Positions 6,412-9,719 of a DNA stretch of 9,719 nucleotides are shown one piece after another. The stretch lies in contig DATILB010000029.1 of NCBI GenBank assembly GCA_035477015.1, positions 1 through 9,719 of the forward strand, written 5' to 3'. The notes beneath the pieces are model-generated. The model saw only the letters and a program-made list of their open reading frames with translations, searched no databases and had not been told where the DNA came from. Numbering within the stretch: position 1 is the stretch's first letter; each line of letters starts with the position of its first letter. This DNA is from SSC3 sp035477015 (GTDB lineage: Bacteria > Actinomycetota > Actinomycetes > Propionibacteriales > Nocardioidaceae). A program made the position numbers and the translations under genes.

Positions 6412-7401
6412 TCAATCCAACGGCGGGGCGACCGGGGGCGCCTCGTCGGAGCGGATGTCGATGCGCCAGCCCGTGAGGCGCGCGGCCAGGCGGGCGTTCT
6501 GGCCCTCTTTGCCGATCGCGAGCGAGAGCTGGTAGTCCGGCACGATCACCCGGGCGGAGCGCGCTTCGAGGTCGACTACTTCGACACTGCTCACCCGCGC
6601 CGGCGAGAGCGCGTGCGCCACCAGCTCGGCCGGGTCGTCGGACCAGTCCACGATGTCGATCTTCTCGCCGTGGAGCTCGTTCATCACGTTGCGGACCCGC
6701 TGCCCCATCGGACCGATGCAGGACCCCTTCGCGTTGACCCCGGGGACGTGGGACCGCACCGCGATCTTGGTCCGGTGCCCGGCCTCGCGCGCTATCGCGC
6801 AGATCTCGACCGTGCCATCGGCGATCTCGGGCACCTCGAGCGCGAAGAGCTTCTTGACCAGGTTGGGGTGGCTCCGGGACAGCATCACCTGCGGCCCGCG
6901 CATGCCGCGTCGCACGCTCACCACGAGGCACTTGATCCGGATGCCGTGCTCGTAGTGCTCGCCGGGGACACGCTCGGCACCGGGCAGCATGGCCTCCAGC
7001 TTGCCGAGGTCGACCAGGACGTCCTGCGGGTCGCGGCCCTGCTGGATGATTCCGGAGACGATGTCGCCCTCCTTGCCGGAGAACTCACCGAACTTCACGT
7101 CGTCCTCGGCGTCGCGCAGCCGCTGCAGGATGATCTGCTTCGCCGTCGTCGCGGCGATCCGGCCGAAGCCCTCAGGGGTGTCGTCGTACTCCGCGATCGT
7201 CTCGCCCTCGTCGTCAACCTCGGAGGCAAGGACCGTCACATGGCCGCTCTTGCGGTCGAGGACGACACGAGCCTTGGGGTTGGGGGCGGGGGTCTTGTGG
7301 TACGCCACGAGCAGGGCCTGCTCGATCGCGTCGACCAGGATGTCGAAGGAGATCTCCTTCTCGCGCTCGAGGGCGCGCAGCAGTGACAGGTCGATATCCA
7401 T
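6412..7401 (-). CDS. nusA: Transcription termination/antitermination factor NusA
   Basis: NusA binds RNA polymerase and nascent RNA and modulates pausing, intrinsic termination and antitermination. The 329-residue protein has an N-terminal RNA polymerase-binding domain (about 1-105, with AAYHKTP-like VAYHKTPAP at 32-40), an S1 domain (about 108-180), KH1 with the GxxG loop IGPMG at 229-233 and KH2 with IGKEG at 296-300. It ends soon after KH2 and lacks the acidic repeats of the E. coli protein, as is usual in actinobacteria. The ATG at 7401 overlaps the rimP stop by one base (TGATG), so translation is probably coupled to rimP. The stop at 6412-6414 is followed by a 101-bp spacer before ylxR, without a clear intrinsic terminator. 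Confidence 0.98.
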   Translation of the reverse strand: MDIDLSLLRALEREKEISFDILVDAIEQALLVAYHKTPAPNPKARVVLDRKSGHVTVLASEVDDEGETIAEYDDTPEGFGRIAATTAKQIILQRLRDAEDDVKFGEFSGKEGDIVSGIIQQGRDPQDVLVDLGKLEAMLPGAERVPGEHYEHGIRIKCLVVSVRRGMRGPQVMLSRSHPNLVKKLFALEVPEIADGTVEICAIAREAGHRTKIAVRSHVPGVNAKGSCIGPMGQRVRNVMNELHGEKIDIVDWSDDPAELVAHALSPARVSSVEVVDLEARSARVIVPDYQLSLAIGKEGQNARLAARLTGWRIDIRSDEAPPVAPPLD

Positions 7402-7874
7402 CAGGCCTCTGGTTCCTTCCGGTTGAACTCGACCTGCACGCGCGCTTTGGTGACGTCGGTGTAAGTGATCGAGCGGGTCTTGCCGTTGACGTCGAGGACG
7501 GCAGCGTCGTCGCCGGCTTCGACGATGCGGCCGGTGATGGTCTCGTTGGCACTGGTGGTGATCTTGACCAGACGGGCCTGGTTGCGGCGGAAGTGACGCG
7601 GCAGCGTGAGGGGCCGGTCGATGCCGGGCGAGCTGACCTCGAGGAGGTACGGACGATCGCCCATGACATCGGTCTCGTCGAGGATTCTCGAGACCTCTTT
7701 GGTGGCACCGGCGATGTCGTCGAGAGTGACTCCGCCGTCCTGGTCCACTGCGACGCGGAGCAGCTTGCGCTTGCCTGCGGGAGTGATCTCGATAGCCTCG
7801 AGGTCGAGGCCGAGAGCGAGCAAGGGCTCAGTGAGGACACTGGAAAGGCGGTCCCGAGTCTCGTCATCTGCCAC
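7401..7874 (-). CDS. rimP: Ribosome maturation factor RimP
   Basis: RimP binds the 30S subunit and aids assembly around S12. The product is 157 residues with two domains: the N-terminal alpha/beta domain carries the family motif YLLEVSSPGIDRPL at 76-89, and the C-terminal SH3-like barrel spans about 98-150 (ARLVKITTSANETITGRIVE onward). The frame stays open upstream to an ATG at 7931, but the GTG at 7874 is chosen because AGGAGG (plus-strand CCTCCT 7880-7885) lies exactly 5 nt upstream and the extra 19 residues are not family-like. It is the first gene of the leftward operon and faces a divergent lipoprotein gene across 104 bp, so the operon promoter should lie in that space. It overlaps nusA by one base. 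Confidence 0.97.
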   Translation of the reverse strand: MADDETRDRLSSVLTEPLLALGLDLEAIEITPAGKRKLLRVAVDQDGGVTLDDIAGATKEVSRILDETDVMGDRPYLLEVSSPGIDRPLTLPRHFRRNQARLVKITTSANETITGRIVEAGDDAAVLDVNGKTRSITYTDVTKARVQVEFNRKEPEA

Positions 7875-7911
7875 GGGTGCCTCCTTGCTCTGCTGTTGTC
7901 GAGCCCACGCT

Positions 7912-7944
7912 AGCGCACCAGACCAGCGCATTCACGCCAGCGCA
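7912..7944. promoter_or_regulatory. Three AGCGCA direct repeats in the divergent rimP/lipoprotein promoter region
   Basis: AGCGCA occurs at 7912-7917, 7925-7930 and 7939-7944, at 13- and 14-bp spacings, within the 104-bp region between the two divergent transcription units. The first copy overlaps the 8-bp palindrome CGCTAGCG (7908-7915), which on the minus strand also gives TAGCGT, a possible -10 box for rimP with a leader of about 30-35 nt. The spacing is longer than one helical turn, so binding on a single face would be imperfect. Regulatory function is an inference. Confidence 0.35.
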
Positions 7945-7966
7945 CCGGAGCAGGCGAACCCCGCGA

Positions 7967-7972
7967 TAGCCT
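7967..7972 (+). promoter_or_regulatory. -10 box for a leaderless mRNA of the lipoprotein gene
   Basis: TAGCCT at 7967-7972 fits TANNNT and is followed by exactly 6 nt and then the ATG at 7979. Transcription would start at or beside the A of the ATG. No Shine-Dalgarno precedes this ATG, which supports leaderless translation, a common mode in actinobacteria. No good -35 hexamer was found. Confidence 0.55.
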
Positions 7973-7978
7973 CCAGCC

Positions 7979-8584
7979 ATGCTGGCGCGTGCCCTCCTGG
8001 CGACACTCTCCTCCTGCGTGGCCTGCGGGATCGCCCTGACGGGCTGTTCGGGCGACGAGCCGTCCGCCGAACCGAGCCGGACGCCCTCGACCATCACGCC
8101 GACCGAGACCCCGTCTCCGACCGTCACCGAGTCGACCCCTCCTGAGACCACGCCCGAGGTCGAACAGCCCACCCCGCCGTCCTTCGCGAAGGGTGCCGCT
8201 GGCCAAGAGGCCTTTGCTACGTACGTGGTCGAGCTCTGGGCGTACGCGCTGGCAGCCAACAACGCCGTCCCCCTCACGCAGCTCAGCGTCGGACGCAAAC
8301 CGTGCCAGGGCTGTGGCGAGCTGGAGGACGAGCTGCGCGGGCGGCGCCTCGAGGAATGGTCGGTGTACCCGTTCGAGGTCACAGTCCAGCGCATCCGGCT
8401 GATCGACTCGGCACTCGGCACTACCGCGCGGGTCGTTTTCGACGTACCGGAGACGCGGTCCTACTTCGAGGACGGCAGCTTCAGAAACACTTCTCCGGCC
8501 AGGACGGGCGCGACGTTCACGGTGTCGATGCGGCAGGAGAAGCAGGCCTACCGGTTGGTCGGATTCACGATCGAGCAGGGGTAG
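7979..8584 (+). CDS. DUF6318-family lipoprotein
   Basis: The 201-residue protein has a type II signal peptide ending in the lipobox LTGC, with the lipidated Cys at 23, so it should be anchored on the outer face of the membrane. Residues 24-68 form a Thr/Pro/Ser-rich linker. The globular domain (about 69-201) opens with a helix (GQEAFATYVVELWAYALAANN), followed by LTQLSVGRKPCQGC with Cys109 and Cys112, then predicted beta-strands. This pattern matches DUF6318, a family of actinobacterial lipoproteins of unknown function; I assign it from memory of the pattern. The overall layout of a helix plus curved sheet would suit an NTF2-like fold, but that is a guess. The gene is divergent from rimP, has its own leaderless-type promoter and is followed 9 nt later by another lipoprotein gene. 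Confidence 0.85.
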   Translation: MLARALLATLSSCVACGIALTGCSGDEPSAEPSRTPSTITPTETPSPTVTESTPPETTPEVEQPTPPSFAKGAAGQEAFATYVVELWAYALAANNAVPLTQLSVGRKPCQGCGELEDELRGRRLEEWSVYPFEVTVQRIRLIDSALGTTARVVFDVPETRSYFEDGSFRNTSPARTGATFTVSMRQEKQAYRLVGFTIEQG

Positions 8585-8587
8585 GTT
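8582..8587 (+). promoter_or_regulatory. Candidate leaderless -10 box overlapping the upstream stop codon
   Basis: TAGGTT at 8582-8587 fits TANNNT, is followed by 6 nt and then the GTG at 8594, and its first three bases are the stop codon of the preceding gene. This is the same geometry as at 7967-7979. No clear -35 is present, and readthrough with coupled translation could also explain expression of the next gene. Confidence 0.35.
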
Positions 8588-8593
8588 CTGGGC

Positions 8594-9073
8594 GTGCCCA
8601 CCCGTCGTACCGTGCTGACCGCTGCCGTCATGGCCGGCGCGTTGGCCGCATGCACGGCGGAGGGTGCCGGTTCGGACACTGTGCCGACGAGCACGCCCGA
8701 CTTCGTGGCAACGAAGCGGGCGCTGGCGGCGGCAGCGGCGGCGGTCGAGCTGATCGACAAGGTGACCCTCGGGCACTCGCAACGCAAACGTGCCCTGGCG
8801 CAGACTCGGTCGATCCACGTTGCCCATCTCGAGCTGCTGACACTGCCTCTTGCCGAGGGCAGCGTCACCTCTGAGCCGCACCTGAGCCCGGGCCCACCCT
8901 TCCGAGGAGACGACCGGGCGGCCTACCTCGCCGTCGCGAAGGAGGAGGACCTGTGTGGCCAGACCCTGCGACGCATCGCGTTCCAGGCTGAGAGCGGCCA
9001 GCTCGCGCGCGTGTTCGCCGGCATGGCTGCCGCCACCGCTCAGCAGTCGGTCGTGCTCCGGGGGCTGCTGTGA
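8594..9073 (+). CDS. Small helical lipoprotein, Rv2843-like position
   Basis: The 159-residue product starts with TRRTVLTAAVMAGALAAC: a signal peptide with lipobox LAAC (Cys20) and two arginines that could also allow Tat export. After a short Thr/Ser/Pro linker (22-36) the rest is mostly predicted helices: about 37-57 (very Ala-rich), 62-84, 107-133 and 137-157. The second helix carries HVAHLE (His75, His78, Glu80) and the third KEEDLC (Glu117, Glu118, Cys121). The four-helix layout is ferritin-like in outline, but no canonical di-iron motif is complete. By position, between rimP and a DUF4439 gene, it corresponds to the alanine-rich membrane protein Rv2843 of M. tuberculosis; sequence homology was not tested. 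It overlaps the next gene by 4 nt (GTGA), so the two are probably made together. Function is unknown. Confidence 0.8.
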   Translation: MPTRRTVLTAAVMAGALAACTAEGAGSDTVPTSTPDFVATKRALAAAAAAVELIDKVTLGHSQRKRALAQTRSIHVAHLELLTLPLAEGSVTSEPHLSPGPPFRGDDRAAYLAVAKEEDLCGQTLRRIAFQAESGQLARVFAGMAAATAQQSVVLRGLL

Positions 9074-9498
9074 CCCCGCTCGAGTCGCTGCAGGCGGCAC
9101 TGGCCGGCGAGCACGCCGCGATCCACGTGTACGGCGTACTCGGCGGCCGGGTGTCGGTGTCCGATGCACCGGCGACTGCAGCGGCCGTGCGCTCGGCGTA
9201 CGACACGCATCGGGCCCGCCGCGACCAGCTGCACACGTTGGTGCGCGAGCTGGGCGGCGAGCCCGTGGCTCCAGCTGTCGCCTACGACCTCACCGGGCCG
9301 GCGACCAGCACTGAGCAGATCGAGAGCGAGGCCCGCGGGCTCGAGTCCCGCAGCGCCGCCGTCTACGCCCAGGCCGTGGCCAGCACGGTCGGTGCCCCAC
9401 GCCAATGGGCGATCGACGCCCTCACCGATGCCGCGGTGCGCAGCCTCGGCTTCGCCGGTGAGCCCGAGGCGTACCCCGGGCTACCCGAGCTCAATTGA
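9070..9498 (+). CDS. DUF4439 ferritin-like domain protein
   Basis: The 142-residue protein is a predicted four-helix bundle of the DUF4439 ferritin-like family. Helix 1 carries AGEHAAIHVYGVLG (12-25), helix 2 carries AYDTHRARRDQL (43-54), helix 3 contains ESEARGLESRSAAVYAQAV (85-103) and helix 4 IDALTDAAVRSLGF (115-128). Candidate metal ligands Glu14, His47 and Glu85 or Glu87 are visible, but the full ferritin ligand set cannot be confirmed by eye. No signal peptide or membrane segment is present, so the protein is probably cytoplasmic even though its partner is exported. The GTG start at 9070 overlaps the stop of the lipoprotein gene. M. tuberculosis has the equivalent gene, Rv2844, beside nusA and rimP. 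Its reaction is unknown. Confidence 0.88.
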   Translation: MTPLESLQAALAGEHAAIHVYGVLGGRVSVSDAPATAAAVRSAYDTHRARRDQLHTLVRELGGEPVAPAVAYDLTGPATSTEQIESEARGLESRSAAVYAQAVASTVGAPRQWAIDALTDAAVRSLGFAGEPEAYPGLPELN

Positions 9499-9618
9499 AC
9501 GGCCGAGCGCTTCTCCGGTCGAGGCGGCGTCCACGCACTCGCAAGCAAGCGAGCGAGAGCGCCGCGTGCCGCGTGCCTCACGCCGCGCTGCCGGCTCAGC
9601 TAAACGGGGCCGAGCGGC
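9499..9618. other. Convergent intergenic region with several GC-rich hairpins
   Basis: This 120-bp gap separates the two converging genes. The arms GCGGCG (9524-9529) and CGCCGC (9560-9565) enclose a smaller perfect stem, CTCGC (9538-9542) and GCGAG (9549-9553), with loop AAGCAA. They could form a terminator for the rightward cluster, but no T-run follows. No gene was recognised here. Confidence 0.4.
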
Positions 9619-9626
9619 TCAGCCCC
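9606..9626 (-). terminator. Hairpin overlapping the metalloprotease stop codon
   Basis: On the minus strand GGGGCTGAG, loop CCG and CTCGGCCCC form a 9-bp stem with one G-T wobble. It is followed by GTTTAG, a short and weak T-stretch. The TGA stop of the leftward gene (9621-9619) lies inside the stem. An intrinsic terminator is plausible for such a GC-rich genome. Confidence 0.5.
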
Positions 9627-9719
9627 GGTACGCCGTCCACTGCGCGTCCATCCGAGCCGTCTGGCCCGAGGTGAACTCGGTGTAGCAAGTGTCGTAGCTG
9701 TAGTCCATGTAGTTGTGGA
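9619..9719 (-). CDS. C-terminus of an M43-type (pappalysin-like) zinc metalloprotease, partial
   Basis: Only the last 32 codons and the stop are in the window; the gene begins beyond the right edge. The visible part contains HNYMDYSYDTC, matching the Met-turn region that follows the zinc site in M43 (cytophagalysin/pappalysin) peptidases, and FTSGQTARMDAQW close to the end, typical of the bacterial members. The catalytic HExxH motif must lie upstream, outside the window, so activity cannot be judged. Such bacterial proteins are usually secreted. The gene converges on the DUF4439 gene and lies where mycobacteria have proS. Confidence 0.72.
   Translation of the reverse strand, partial: HNYMDYSYDTCYTEFTSGQTARMDAQWTAYRG

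Noticed and set aside
4917..6476. 519-codon plus-strand open frame, Pro/Gly/Ala-rich, over infB and ylxR
   Set aside because: It is the mirror image of the repetitive IF-2 linker and runs across three real genes and two spacers. The collagen-like look comes only from the GC-rich repeat.
7875..7931. Longer RimP starting at the ATG at 7931
   Set aside because: The perfect AGGAGG 5 nt before the GTG at 7874 decides the start, and the extra 19 residues do not resemble RimP.
7910..9169. 419-codon minus-strand open frame across the lipoprotein cluster
   Set aside because: It covers three genes whose plus-strand products have clear lipoboxes and family patterns; its Arg/Gly-rich translation has none.

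Overview
The window comes from a high-GC Gram-positive bacterium. The likely group is the actinobacterial order Propionibacteriales, perhaps a Nocardioides-like genus. This rests on four things: very GC-rich third codon positions, many GTG starts, an IF2 with a long Gly/Pro/Ala-rich N-terminal extension, and a short NusA without C-terminal acidic repeats. The lineage is inferred from gene content and style, not from a marker comparison.

Positions 1 to 7874 are almost entirely one leftward (minus-strand) gene train, read from right to left: rimP, nusA, ylxR (rnpM-like), infB, rbfA, truB, ribF, then a membrane protein of unknown function that runs off the left edge. These are the conserved transcription/translation-factor operon genes (ribosome assembly, transcription elongation and termination, RNase P-associated YlxR, initiation factor 2, tRNA pseudouridine 55) followed by FAD synthesis. 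Several junctions overlap (rimP/nusA by 1 nt, rbfA/truB by 4 nt, ribF/membrane gene by 8 nt), which points to translational coupling. Four spacers of roughly 90 to 120 bp break the train: nusA/ylxR, ylxR/infB, infB/rbfA and truB/ribF. Each holds something: a possible internal promoter, a hairpin and direct repeats upstream of infB, a strong 56-nt inverted repeat between infB and rbfA, and short tandem repeats upstream of ribF.

Positions 7979 to 9498 form a divergent rightward cluster. It contains a DUF6318-type lipoprotein, a second small lipoprotein rich in alanine helices, and a DUF4439 ferritin-like protein that overlaps it by 4 nt. The last two resemble the Rv2843/Rv2844 pair beside rimP/nusA in Mycobacterium tuberculosis, so this neighbourhood appears to be old and conserved. 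The first two genes of the cluster each have a TANNNT box ending 6 nt before the start codon, as expected for leaderless transcripts.

At the right edge, a leftward gene converges on the cluster. Only its last 32 codons are present, and they look like the Met-turn and C-terminus of an M43-type (pappalysin-like) zinc metalloprotease. In mycobacteria proS lies at this position, so the conserved gene order probably breaks here.

I saw no tRNA, rRNA, CRISPR array, insertion sequence or phage gene. Most of the window is core genome. The parts worth a second look are the non-coding structures, the unannotated membrane protein after ribF, and the lipoprotein/ferritin-like pair.
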